This document shows, in pieces, positions 54,125 through 64,000 of a stretch of 64,000 nt of DNA (position 1 is its first letter; each line of letters begins with the position of its first letter). Source of the DNA: Rattus norvegicus (taxonomy: Eukaryota > Chordata > Mammalia > Rodentia > Muridae); the NCBI RefSeq assembly GCF_036323735.1, contig NC_086036.1, positions 24,044,064-24,108,063 of the forward strand. Reading direction: 5' to 3'. The notes beneath the pieces are model-generated. The model was not told the origin of the DNA. It searched no databases and saw nothing but the letters and a program-made list of their open reading frames with translations. Position numbers and translations under genes: made by a program.

Positions 54125-54174
54125 TAGGGTGTGTGTGTTTGTGTGTGTGTGTGTGTCAGTATGTGGTTTTATCA

Positions 54175-54205
<31 letters not shown>

Positions 54206-54211
54206 GCTTTA

Positions 54212-54269
<58 letters not shown>

Positions 54270-54405
54270 CTTGTGTGTTTGTAGGTCAGAGGATAGATGT
54301 GGGGATTGATTCTCTCCTTCTATCATTTGGACTCCAGAGATTGAATTTAAGTCCTAAGGCTTGGTGGTAAGCAGCTCTAACTACCAAGCCATCATGCTGG
54401 CCCAA
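54125..54405 (-). mobile_element. B3-like SINE with compound (TG)n
   Basis: TG tracts at 54,129-54,267 with near-repeats of TATGTGGTTTTATCAG spacing, then GTAGGTCAGAGGATAGATG and CTAACTACCAAGCCATC. Confidence 0.72.
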
Positions 54406-54479
54406 TTTTAGAATTTTAAAAAGATATAATTAAATTTTATAATTTAGTTTTTTAATATTTTAAAACTTTTATTAGTTTT

Positions 54480-54630
54480 TGTTGTTTTTCTTTGGGGCGG
54501 TTGTTTAAGATAGGGTTTCTCTGTCGCCCTGATTGTCCTAGAACTCCCTCTGTAGACCAGTCTGGCCTCAAACTCAGAGATCTGCCTGCTTATGCTTCTT
54601 GGGTGCTGGGATTAAAGCACCACCCAACTT
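54480..54630 (-). mobile_element. B1 SINE
   Basis: TTTAAGATAGGGTTTCTCTG, GTAGACCAGTCTGGCCTCAA and GTGCTGGGATTAAAGC. Confidence 0.9.
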
Positions 54631-54639
54631 TATTAGTTT

Positions 54640-54812
54640 TTTGTTTTTGTTTTTTATTTTGTTTCTTCTCATCTTTTGAGACAGAATCTCACTATGTACC
54701 CCTGGCTGACCTGAAACTCACTGTGCAGACTAGACTGGTCTTCAGTTCACAGAGCCTCCTGCCTCTGCTTCCCACGTGCTGGGATTAAAGGCCTCTGCCA
54801 CCACGCCTGGCT
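54640..54812 (-). mobile_element. B1 SINE
   Basis: TTTTGAGACAGAATCTCACT, CTGCCTCTGCTTCCCACGTG and CTGCCACCACGCCTGGC. Confidence 0.92.
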
Positions 54813-54819
54813 TTATTTT

Positions 54820-55210
54820 TCATTTTTAAATATGTGAGATTACTGAGGGCAGTAGTGTGGTGCAGCAAAGACATGTATTAAAATTGCTAGAATAGCTAAA
54901 TGAGCAAAAGGTGATACCGTAGAGCAAATGTGTGGACTCTGAGAAACGATTAGATCCAGTGCTGAACTAATAACTTAGTTTTTATGTATGCATTATGATT
55001 TAGTATTTTAAATATTCTACAAATAAGATTTCCTTTAATTCTTAGAACAGTCATGAAGTGGATACAATCCTTATCCTCATTTTCCACATGAGGGACACTG
55101 AGAGCCATTATTTTAATTACTGTTAGTAAACATTGGTAAAGACATTTATGAATTATTCCTTTTCTTAAGATACCTCACAGAAATACTCTGAGACAACAGC
55201 CAGGGTTTAT
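54820..55210. other. Map3k2 intron 1, no element recognised
   Basis: AT-rich intron without a recognisable feature. Confidence 0.3.
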
Positions 55211-56109
55211 AAGTCTGTATATATGTCCAAAGTCCTTCCGAGTGGCATAGCTGCATCTTGAGGCAGCTTCCTAAGGACCCACCACACCGATTTTCATAGT
55301 GACGGTACAAGTTTGCACTCCCGCCAGCAATGGATGGGTGTTCCTCTTACTCCACAGCCTTGACAGTGTGAGCTGTCAGTGTTTTAAATTGATCTTAGCC
55401 ATTCTGACTGGTATACAGTAAAATCTCAAGGTAGTTTGGATTTACATTTCCCTGATGACTGAGGAGGCTGAAAATCTCAAGTGCTTCTCAGCCATTTGTG
55501 TGCCATCACTGTTTAGGTCTGTACCCCACTTTCAAATTGGGGTATTTGTTTGTTTGATGTTCAGCTTTTTTGAGTTCTTTGCCTATTTTAGATATTAGCC
55601 TTCTATTGGATGTGTAGTTGGTAAAATCTTTTCCCATTTTGTGGCCTAACACTATTTCCAAATGTCCAAATGTATGGAAAATGCCCCTTTCTGAATAGAA
55701 GCTTTCGGTTTCTTGAGGTCCTATTTATTAATTGTTGGTCTTGGTGCCTTTGCTGTCCATGTTCTGTTTAGGAAGCTCTTTTCCTGTGCCAATGAGTTCA
55801 AGACTATTCCCCACTTCTTTTATTAGGTTAAGTGTATTCATTTTATATATAGTTCCTTTATGAGACCAATGGTCCATTTGTAGTTGATTTTTGTGCAGGA
55901 TGGTAAGTTTGGATCTGTTTGCATACTTCTGTATGCAGCCACTCAATTAGACCAGCACCATTTGTTGAAAATGCTGTGTGCTGGTCTAGCTGGATGGCTT
56001 TTTCCAGTGCGTATTTGTGGTTTTTTTTACAAAAAACCAGGAGTCTGTAGGTGTGTGCACTTATGCCTGGGTCTTCAGTTCAATTCCATTGATAAGCTTG
56101 TCTTTTTTT

Positions 56110-56297
56110 TTTTTTTTAAGATTTATTTACTTATTATATGTAAGTACACTGTCTCTGTCTTCAGACACACCAGAAGAGGGCATCAGATCTCATTACAGAT
56201 GGTTGTGAGCTACCATGTGGTTGCTGGGATTTGAACTCAGTACCTCTGGAAGAGCAATCAGTGCTCTTAGCCACTGAGCCATCTCTCCAGCCCCAAG
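56110..56297 (-). mobile_element. B2 SINE inside L1
   Basis: T-tail, ACACCAGAAGAGGGCATCAG and GAGCCATCTCTCCAGCCCC. Confidence 0.95.
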
Positions 56298-56724
56298 AAT
56301 GTCTGTTTTACATTTTTTTTGTTACCCTTGTAGCACAATTTGAGATCAGAAATAGTGATACCATTAGCAGTTTTTTTTTTTTAATTATTCAGGATTGTTT
56401 AAGCTATCCTTAGTATTTTGTGTTTCTGTATGAAGCTGAAAATTATCTTTGGAAATCTCTGAAGAATTGTGTTGGAACTTTCATGGTGATTATCCACTGA
56501 AGCTGTAGTTTCTGTCTGGTAAGGTGGTCATTTTCACTATATTAATCTTACCGAACCATAACCTCAGGGAGATCTTTCCATTATCTGGTATCTTCTTTAA
56601 TTTTTTTGTTTAATGTCTTAAAGTTTCTGTCATACAAGTCTTTGACTTGTTTGGTTAGCATTACACCAAGATATTTTGTTTTTTTGAGCCATCGTGAAAG
56701 GTGTTATTTCTCTGATTTCTTTCT

Positions 56725-56935
56725 CAGTGGTTCACGACTCCCAAGGGGAGTCAAACAACCCTTTTACACGTGTAGCCTAAGACCATCTTGCATATCAAAT
56801 GTTTGTATTACAATTCATGACAGTAGCAAAATTACAGTTACAAAATATCTATGAAAATAATTTTATGGTTCGGGTTGCCACAGCCTGAGGAACTGTGTTA
56901 AGGGGTTGAAGTATTAGGAAAGTTGAGAACTTCTG
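56725..56935 (-). mobile_element. hAT-like element (URR1-type) inside L1
   Basis: CAGTGGTTCACGACTCCCAAG at the left, ATTACAATTCATGACAGTAGC and AAAATTACAGTTACAAAATA in the middle, and TTGAGAACTTCTG at the right, the reverse of the copy at 44,252. Confidence 0.65.
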
Positions 56936-57966
56936 ATGTATAGGAAGGCTACTGATTTTTGTGTATTAATTTTGTATTCTGCTACTTTGCTGAAATGTTT
57001 ATCAGTTGTAGGACTTTCCTGGTGGAGTTTTTAGGGTCACTTCTGTATTCTATCACATCACCTGGAAATGTATTTCCTTGATCTCCTTCAGTTGTCTTAT
57101 TGCTCTAGCTAAGATTTCAATAGGTATGGAGGGAGTAATCAACTTGTTTCTGATTTTATGGAATTGTTTTGAGTATTTCTCTATTTATGTTGATGTTGAT
57201 TATAAGTTTGCTATCAGTCACTTATTATGTTGAGACTTGTTCTTTGTATTCCTAATCTCTGTAGGACTTTTGTCATGAAGGGGTGTTGGGTTTTATCAAA
57301 GGCCTTTTCTGCATCCAAGAGATGATCATGTGGTTTTTATCTTTCAGTCTATTTATTTGGTAGATTACATTTATGGATTTATATATCTTGAACCATCTCT
57401 GGAATGAAGTTTACTTGATTGTGGTGGGTGGTCTTTTCGATGTGTTCTTGGATTTGGTTTGCCAGTATTTTATTGAGATTTTTTGCATCTGTGGTCAAAA
57501 AGGAAATTGATTTGTAATTCTCTTTACATGTTAGGTCTTTATATGGTTTGAGTATAAGAGTAAATGTGGCCTTGTAAAAGAATTGCAAAGTGTTCCTTCA
57601 GTTCCTAATTTGTGGAATAATTTGAGGAGTATTGGGGGTTAACTATTTGAAAATCTGGTAGAATTCTTCTCTGAAACTATCTGTCTCTGAGCTTTTTGGT
57701 TGGGAGAATTTTAATTACTGCTTCTATTTCATTAAGGTCTGCTTAAATTGCTTATCTGATCTTAATTTAACTTTGGTAGGTGTTATGTATTGAAAAGTTA
57801 TCTATTTTAGACTTTCCAACTACGTGGAGTGCAGGTTTTTTAAGTATGTGCTTATGATTCGCTGGATCTCCTCAGGGTTATGTCCTCCTTTCCCTCTATT
57901 TTAATTTGAATCTTCTCTCTCTGCCTCTGAGTTACTTTGGCTAATGTTTTGTCTTGCTGCCTTTCT

Positions 57967-58069
57967 TTTTTTTTTTTTTTTTTTCTTTTTTTCAGAGCTG
58001 GGGACCGAACCCAGGGCCTTGCGCTTGCTAGGCAAGCGCTCTACCACTGAGTTAAATCCCCAACCCCCT
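57967..58069 (-). mobile_element. ID SINE inside L1
   Basis: T-tail, CAGAGCTGGGGACCGAACCC to TAAATCCCCAACCCC. The target duplication CTTGCTGCCTTTCTT is on both sides. Confidence 0.96.
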
Positions 58070-58251
58070 TGCTGCCTTTCTTAAAGAACTAGTTCCTTGT
58101 TTCCTTGCTTCTCATATTGTTTCTAGTTTACTGAGTTCAGCCTTGAGTTTGTTTATTGCCTTCTGCTCTTCTTTGGGTGTTATTTCTTTTCTCCTCCTAG
58201 AATTTTCAGGTGTGCTGTTACGGTACTAATATGAGATTTCACTTTTTTCAC

Positions 58252-58288
58252 TCTTCCTCCTCCTCCTCCTCCTCCTCCTCCTCCTCCT

Positions 58289-58322
<34 letters not shown>

Positions 58323-58338
58323 CTCCTCCTCCTCCTCT
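58252..58338. repeat. (TCC)n microsatellite
   Basis: About 29 TCC/TTCC units, homopyrimidine on plus, ending directly at a B2 tail. Confidence 0.97.
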
Positions 58339-58516
58339 TTTAAAGACTTATTTACTTTATGTATATGAGCACACTGTCACTATCTTCAGACATACCAGAA
58401 GAGGGAATCAGATCTCATTTCAGATGGCTGTGAGCCACCATGTGGTTGCTGGGATTTGAACTCAGGACCTCTGGAAGAGCAATCGGTGCTCTTAACCCCT
58501 GAGCCATCTCTCCAGC
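58339..58516 (-). mobile_element. B2 SINE between pyrimidine tracts
   Basis: TAAAGACTTATTTACTTTATG, CATACCAGAAGAGGGAATC and GAGCCATCTCTCCAGCC. Confidence 0.94.
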
Positions 58517-58565
58517 CTTCCCTTCCCTTCCCTCCCCTCCCCTCCCCTCCCTCCCCTCCCCTCCT
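58517..58565. repeat. (CCCTT/CCCTC)n tract
   Basis: A homopyrimidine run at the B2 5' side, complementing the TCC run on its other side. Confidence 0.93.
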
Positions 58566-59164
58566 TTATTGTGGAATACCTCTTTTTCTCCATCTGTTAT
58601 AACAGAAAGTTTTCATGGGTATGGTAGCCTGAACTGGCATCTGTGGTCCTTTAGAGTTTGTTGGACACCCACCTAGACCCTTCTGACTTTCAGTGTCTGT
58701 GTCAAGGACTCAGGTGTTACTTAATAGGTTTTCCATTATATGTTATTTGGTGGTTTTCCCTTCAGTTTTTAATGTTCTTTCTTTGTTCTATACATTTAGT
58801 GTTTGATTATTATGTGTCATGGGGATTTTCTGGTCCAGTCTGTTTGTTGTTCTATATGCTTCTTGTCACCTTCTTAAGTCAGAAATTTTCTTCTATAATT
58901 TTGTTGAAAATAATTTCTATGCCTTTAACCAGCGTTTCTCTCCTTTCTCCTTTGCCATTATACTTATGTTTGTCTTCCATATGTGCCAGGTTTTCTGGAT
59001 GTTTTGTGCCTGGATTTTTTTTTTTAACTTAAAGTTTTCTTTGACCAAGTTTTCCATTTCTGGTATTTTGTCTAAGATTCTCTTTTATCTTTATTCTATT
59101 GGTTACACTGAATTCCATCTAGACATTAGAGGTAAATTTGGGATTGTCAGTTAGCTTGTAGGTG

Positions 59165-59790
59165 GTAGAGGTTGTTATTATAGAGAAGTCTGATAGGATG
59201 ACAAGAGCAGTTGTGTGAAAGGAAACTACATCTATGGCATGCACATGTCACAGCAGTGTAGACCAGATTCTGAAGCAGATGAGGGTGAACTGTGGAGAAC
59301 GGGGCATTGCTGCTCAAGTGCTAACAGATACTCTGTGCTCTGTTACTAATATCTTTTAACAGCATTTCATAGTTTTTATATCTAAGCACTTGAATTTAGT
59401 TTTTACAAGCTGGTGAATATGACAGATTATTTCTCCCACAGAACTATAATCACACTCCCAGGAAGTATAACTATACAGTTGAAAAAAGTCACACATCACT
59501 GTTTTATTGATTATATAATAAAACAAGTTATCAAGTACATAGTTGCTAAGTTATGTAGCTATTAGATGTCTGCTTATTTCATTTGTAGAACCCCCTCCCT
59601 CCCTTCCTCCCTCTCTCTTTCCTCCCTTTCCTTTTAAGAGAAGTTGGGGGAAAGAAGGGGAAAAATTATAATTCAAACAAATAAGTTGGAAAAATAACTT
59701 CTGGTAGAATGGAAACATTTATAAGAATTTCAATTTTTTTTTGATTAAGAATGTCTACATTTTTGATTAAGATGTCTATGAATCATAAAA
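59165..59790. other. Map3k2 intron 1, no element recognised
   Basis: Nothing recognisable except CT-rich sequence at 59,587-59,635. Confidence 0.3.
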
Positions 59791-60436
59791 ATGACCAGCG
59801 TGGTATGATCACCCTAAGGATACAGTAGCAGCATGCATAGCGTGGTGGTTACCAACAACTCTGTAGTTGGACTTAAGACCAACTCAACAAGAGGCAACTC
59901 AAGTCTAGTACTGGAAGCCTAGCTAACTACTCAGGGGTAGTGACATTCTATAAGGTGGAGGAAGACCTAAACTGCCACTCTGTTAAACCAGCACAATCCC
60001 TAACCACTCTACACACTTGTCTTATGTCCACAGATAAGTGTAATCCTCAGTCTTCTTCAAGGGAACTTCTCTTTTCAATGCATGAAGACTGTTCTTACAG
60101 AACACCACAACCAATCAGGACATAGGGTTGTGGAGCCCCAGTGCCAATGGGTACATCTACAAAAGAACTTGTGTACCTAAGGCTTGGAGCATTGTGCAGT
60201 GGAAGATCAGAGCTGAAATATTGCAAGAGCCAGAGGAGCAGGGAGTTCCCTAGACATGCCAGAAACTACATTCAGAAAGTGTCAGCAACGTAACTGCTCA
60301 AACACCACACTGATAGCCATGCCAGCATGTTTAAGGAGAGAATTAGAAGGCCTTAACTTTACACAAAGAACAGTCAGGGAATGCTGAGAGTAAAAGAGAT
60401 AGTCTTCCTCAGGGAAGGATACAGCAATTGGTTATC

Positions 60437-60804
60437 TGATGTGGACCAGCAGAGCTTCTTTAGCGACCGGTCCTAAGTGGGGCGGCCAAGAGATGAGACG
60501 ATAAAGAGGACAGGAAAGCTGTGGTGGACGAACTTGCACCAGCTATGTCTTATACCCAGCAAGTTTATTAAGAACGACAGCACCTTATAAACCATTTTGC
60601 AGGGGAAAATAGTCTTAGGACTGATGATCATAGCCCTTTGGGAAGAGGCAGGTCCCCAGAAACTACAACCTTGACTCCTCTGAGGCGCTGCCTCCAGCCA
60701 TAGACTAGCCTTGCCAAGTCCACTCCTGGACAGGGATGGATTCAGAGCTAACATTCCCTTTGTCCTTTCATCAGGGCCTCTGAGGGACTCTTGTCTCAAT
60801 CCCA
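60437..60804 (-). mobile_element. Candidate solo LTR inside L1 3' end
   Basis: On the minus strand GGTTTATAAGGTG (TATA-like) precedes CTTAATAAACTTGC (poly-A signal) by about 15 bases, a spacing of a short-R LTR. The block starts TGATGTGG on plus and ends CAATCCCA. CAATTGGTTATC on the left and CAATAGCTATCC on the right are imperfect copies of the target. Confidence 0.55.
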
Positions 60805-60847
60805 ATAGCTATCCAATACCAAACAGTCATTCAGGTTGTTTTTAGCA

Positions 60848-61160
60848 ACACACACACTCACACACTCACACACACATACACACACACTCTCACACACACA
60901 TACACATACACACACATACACATACACACACATACACATATACACACATACACTTATACACACACTCACACACACATATACATACACACACATACACACA
61001 TACACACACGTATACACACATACACACATACACACATACACATACACATATACACACACATACACATATACACACATACACATATACACACATATACACA
61101 CACAGTCTCACACACATACACATATACACACACAGTCACACGCACACATACACACACACA
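60848..61160. repeat. CA/TACACA-rich complex microsatellite, about 310 bp
   Basis: Alternating purine-pyrimidine tract made of CACACA, TACACA and CTCACA units. All open frames across it are repeat artefacts. Confidence 0.97.
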
Positions 61161-61279
61161 ATTTTAGAGGGTCATGAATTTGAAAAGATGTTGGTGCGGG
61201 TGCATAGGAAGGTTTGGAGAGAGGAAAGGGAAGAGAGAAGTGATGTAATTATAATCTTAAAAAATAAAATAAATTATTT

Positions 61280-62333
61280 AGCTGCGATTCATTTGTACCT
61301 TTAAAGTATTTAAGTCGAATATATTCTATATGATATGTACTTCTGTAATAAAGTATATTTTTAGAATGAAGGTTTCACATAACAGCACAGAATAAGGCAT
61401 AGAAAGTTATTAAATAATCAGCATGGGACTTGGTAAAAAATTATCAATGGCTGAACAAACTTGATATGTATGTGTATGAGTGTGGGACGTGTAAACACAG
61501 AGTGATAATGAGGAAGGGCCTGCAGGGTTAGAAGTGACCGAAGGAATACACCATGGAAGCTCTAGGGTGTCCTCGGTTCCTGGAACTTGGTTCTAGATGA
61601 GCCTAACAATATATAAGCATTGCACTGATTATTTTGGTAAAATACCAATCATTCTAAATTTCATATGTACTGCTGAGGTTCTGCGGCCTCAGGAAAGGGC
61701 AGAGGTTAAGAAGTGCATTTTAAATGTTGAACTGCAGATATCTTTTTGCTAAGTGTCCAAATAGGTGGATCATAGCCTAAACGTAGAGGCTGGAATTCTG
61801 TCAAGCTTGTGGCTGGTAAAGCTGGATTTCAGCGTTCTTGTGAAAACTTCAATAGACGTATTCACTGGGCTTTTACACATTGGTTAATTATGTCTAACAA
61901 ATTGGGTACTGGCTGAAGTTGTACTGAGGGCAGTGGCACCTGACACCGCAGGTGTGTTGAAATAATAGTTGTTTCTCTGACCGCTGGAATCTTTGAGGCA
62001 GAGCCACATTTTGGGACAGCGCTTCTCCAGATACAAAACGTTGCTTGCTATTAAAAGCTTCATGCAGCTTTCATTATGAATTGTACTTATGAATTGTATT
62101 TGCATCTACATATTTCACTCCACCTTCAGTAAATGCTAAACCTAAAAGCAGTGGAGCTCTCCCAAGGCCTACAACACATGGGCAGCACCACAGCATCCAG
62201 CTTTTCACAAACCACCATCAACAAGCTGGGTGGATGGGAGTGTCCTGTCATCCAAAGGCCAGCCAAGAACACGTTCTCTTTCTCTACAAGAGTACTATCA
62301 TAAACGTCTCTTCATACTCTTAATATTGTGGTC

Positions 62334-62335
<2 letters not shown>
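61280..62335. other. Map3k2 intron 1, about 1 kb, repeat-poor
   Basis: No confident repeat. Contains an octamer ATTTGCAT at 62,098-62,105 preceded by a direct repeat TTATGAATTGTA (62,074 and 62,087). Confidence 0.4.

Positions 62336-62337
<2 letters not shown>

Positions 62338-62384
<47 letters not shown>
62338..62384. repeat. (TG)n microsatellite
   Basis: A pure TG run of about 23 units. Confidence 0.97.
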
Positions 62385-62386
<2 letters not shown>

Positions 62387-62399
62387 TTATATATGTAAA

Positions 62400-62535
62400 A
62401 TCGTTGTTGCTAGTTTTTTGAAACATGGTCTTACTATATAGCCCTGGCAGTCCTGGTACTTGCTGTGTAGACCAGGCTAGCTCAAGCTCATAGAGATCTG
62501 CCTTCCTTTGGGAGTAAAGGCTTGTGGTACCAGGC
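62400..62535 (-). mobile_element. Diverged B1 SINE
   Basis: TTTTTTGAAACATGGTCTTAC, GTAGACCAGGCTAGCTCAAG and GGAGTAAAGGCTTGTGG. Confidence 0.8.
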
Positions 62536-62539
62536 CAGG

Positions 62540-63445
62540 CCAGTACCATACTTAAATACTTCTCTAAGTTTGTTTAAGGTCATACTGATTGGATTATATG
62601 TTAGGACTCTCATGTTCTCATATATGACTTCCCAAGGAGCAGGGTAGTCTATCAAATGATGTTAATTTAGTTAACAAAACTGAAAACAAAAAACACCCAA
62701 TAAGATTATGAAGAAAGAATTTTAAATCAAATGCAGAAAAACCTAACCCACTCCTGAGATCTATTTCATTATTCACTGCATTCTACTGGAGTTCTCTGTG
62801 CTTGGAGTGTGGCATTGGAAGAAGTGGGAAGTGAAAGAAACCTCCTGACGAGAAGCAGTGGTGTTCAGTCCTGCAGTACTTGAGTGTTGCGAAAGAGGTG
62901 CATTGAGCTTTCCTCTGTCTTGTGAAATCTCAGTGTCCAGGTTATCCACTTTCCTGGGGGCTGCAGAGTAGCAATGCATTTCTGCAGTTCACTTGTCCGC
63001 ACTGAGGTTATGTTGTGCCTAGCAGTGCTCTCCACTACCTTTAGAAACTGTGACCAAGACCACGACAGAAAGGAGTGTTTGCTCTCCAAAGGTTATAGCT
63101 TAATCATACAGCCTGTCCGGAGGTGCGAAGGGGGTGGCACAGCTGCCGGCAGGGAGTCAGACACGAAGCAGCCTTCCTTTGAAGTGGGTGGTTATGTATT
63201 AGACAGTGCTGATCTTGCTGCTGGTGGTAGCAGTGCTTTAGTAGTAATAGTGCTTTTATAAAGTTTTTAATTTATTTTTATAACAACCTTTGTTATAAGA
63301 ACATAGTCAAGGCTTAGAGAAAGATATGATTATATAGTTACAGGAGATCCTGTCAAGGATTTTTGAATTTATTCAAATTGTGATGAGACAATACTAATAG
63401 CTTCTAAGCAGAAAAAGAACATTTTGACTTAATTTTGTATTGTTT
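62540..63445. other. Map3k2 intron 1, no element recognised
   Basis: A repeat-poor stretch with short open frames on both strands (68-95 codons), none recognisable. Confidence 0.35.
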
Positions 63446-63449
63446 TAAT

Positions 63450-63560
63450 TTTTAAAGGCAGGCTTTCATTGGCCTAGACCTTGAATTTGAATTCAGAAAT
63501 CTTCCTGCTTCTACCCTCCATGCTGGGATTAATAGTATGGATTGCCATGCCTGGCTTTTT
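63450..63560 (-). mobile_element. Diverged B1 SINE
   Basis: AAAGGCAGGCTTTCATTGGC, CATGCTGGGATTAATAG and TTGCCATGCCTGGC. Confidence 0.65.
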
Positions 63561-63829
63561 TAATTTTGAAAAAGATGCTTTCTTTGCTATTTAGAAAATG
63601 AATTATATGTTGGCATATAATTCAACAGGTTAGCTAGATAAAAAATATTTACGTGGCTTGGAATCAAGCGATGGTGGTAAAACACACAGGATGGAAGATA
63701 AAGGAATCAGGAATGAAGGATGTTGTAAGATTTTAACTTTGTCTGATTGGAAAAACAGGGAGCTTTTGCTGAAACGGAGACTCTATTTTAAAATCTTTCC
63801 CTTTTAAAAAAGTTAAAGTTTTATTTATT

Positions 63830-63905
63830 ATTGTTCCAGGTGGGTGGTTTTACTGTTGACCCCTCCTAAATGTTAGGATTACATGTGTTCATCACCATGC
63901 CTGGC
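63830..63905 (-). mobile_element. B1 fragment
   Basis: AATGTTAGGATTACATGTG and CATCACCATGCCTGGCC, the 5' half of a B1 in reverse. Confidence 0.6.
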
Positions 63906-64000
63906 CTTGACCCTTTGATTCAGAGATAGGATCACTGTGAATGACATTGATAATTAATTATTACTACTGGTCATTTCCAACTGGTATCATTTTGATTGTA

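Larger units (their letters stand above)
55216..59160 (-). mobile_element. L1 retrotransposon, ORF2 and ORF1 remains
   Basis: On the minus strand, right to left: an ORF1 C-terminal part (58,565 to about 59,150, with NKIIEEN-like and QEAYRT..NRLDQK-like text broken by stops), then an ORF2 linker, the start of the reverse transcriptase (57,588-57,379: KNLNKILANQIQEHI, HHNQVNFIP), and the ORF2 C-terminal region down to 55,216 (NQLQMDHWSHKG; GKELPKQNMD). ORF1 and ORF2 are in normal order, but the endonuclease part of ORF2 and the 3' end are missing. B2, ID and hAT-like elements have inserted. It is dead: many stops and frameshifts. Confidence 0.88.
59795..61275 (+). mobile_element. L1-type 3' end, interrupted
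   Basis: Text such as TGGAGCCCCAGTGCCAATGG, GTGTACCTAAGGCTTGGAGC, GCAAGAGCCAGAGGAGCAGG, TAGTCTTCCTCAGGGAAGG and the end GTCATGAATTTGAAAAGATG...GTAATTATAATCTTAAAAA is the familiar non-coding 3' portion of older rodent L1 copies. It is interrupted by an LTR at 60,437-60,804 and expanded by CA repeats. Confidence 0.55.
37230..64000 (+). other. Map3k2: Map3k2 gene, 5' part (exon 1 and intron 1)
   Basis: MAP3K2 (MEKK2) is a cytoplasmic MAP3K with an N-terminal PB1 domain that activates MEK5-ERK5 and JNK pathways. None of its coding exons is recognisable in this window: I looked for the start of the PB1 region and did not find it. Everything right of 37,822 is therefore taken as intron 1, over 26 kb long, filled with SINEs, two L1 regions, MaLR remains and microsatellites. 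The gene continues beyond the right edge. The call depends on the CpG promoter, its orientation and the neighbouring Proc. Confidence 0.7.

Noticed and set aside
57379..57588. A 69-codon frame resembling reverse transcriptase as a functional gene
   Set aside because: It is a surviving fragment of L1 ORF2 surrounded by stops, frameshifts and SINE insertions.
60796..61177. Several 60-113 codon frames rich in Cys-Val or Thr-His repeats
   Set aside because: They are translations of the CA microsatellite. The same applies at 3,066, 4,067, 9,822, 54,131 and other TG/CA runs.
37823..64000. Map3k2 coding exon 2 within the window
   Set aside because: I looked for the start of the MEKK2 PB1 region and did not find it. 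A decisive test would be aligning rat Map3k2 cDNA to the window.

Overview
This is nuclear DNA of a rodent, almost certainly rat (Rattus). Eleven copies of the ID SINE (the BC1/tRNA-Ala-derived family that expanded mainly in rat) lie among B1, B2, B3 and B4 SINEs, MaLR-type LTR elements, L1 fragments and many long (CA)n and (GA)n tracts. Genes are sparse and split by introns, so nearly all open frames of 60-120 codons are chance or repeat-derived.

Left end (about 1-4,900, minus strand): the 5' half of Proc, the gene for anticoagulant protein C. Six exons can be placed to the base from splice sites, reading phase and protein sequence: untranslated exon 1, the signal-peptide exon, the propeptide/Gla exon, a 25-bp exon, EGF1 and EGF2. 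The exons for the activation peptide and serine protease lie beyond position 1. Directly upstream of exon 1 is a compact liver promoter with an HNF1 site and overlapping inverted FOXA sites.

Middle (4,900-37,000): about 32 kb between genes, dense with retroelements. It holds an Rpl7a processed pseudogene (16,718-17,577), a non-repetitive GC-richer block near 13.8 kb with CTCF-like and AP-1/MARE-like motifs, a nested cluster of LTRs and B2 elements at 10.5-12.2 kb, and LTR-internal-LTR remains at 26.4-31.4 kb.

Right part (37,000-64,000, plus strand): a CpG island with CRE, NRF1 and GC boxes and an untranslated first exon ending in a strong GT donor at 37,822/37,823. In mammals the gene divergent from PROC is MAP3K2, so this is read as the Map3k2 promoter and exon 1. 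The rest of the window would then be its first intron, which carries a second MaLR relic, an L1 with ORF1 and ORF2 remains, hAT-like DNA transposon copies, a 67-bp tandem repeat and a 310-bp CA-rich tract. The two genes point away from each other: Proc is a liver-type promoter, Map3k2 a housekeeping CpG promoter.

I found no sign of an undescribed gene system. The observations most worth checking are an upstream ATG in Proc exon 1 that opens an 85-codon overlapping frame, the candidate regulatory block at 13.8 kb, and several well-resolved retroelement nesting and duplication events. Repeat family names come from memory of consensus sequences, not from a search.
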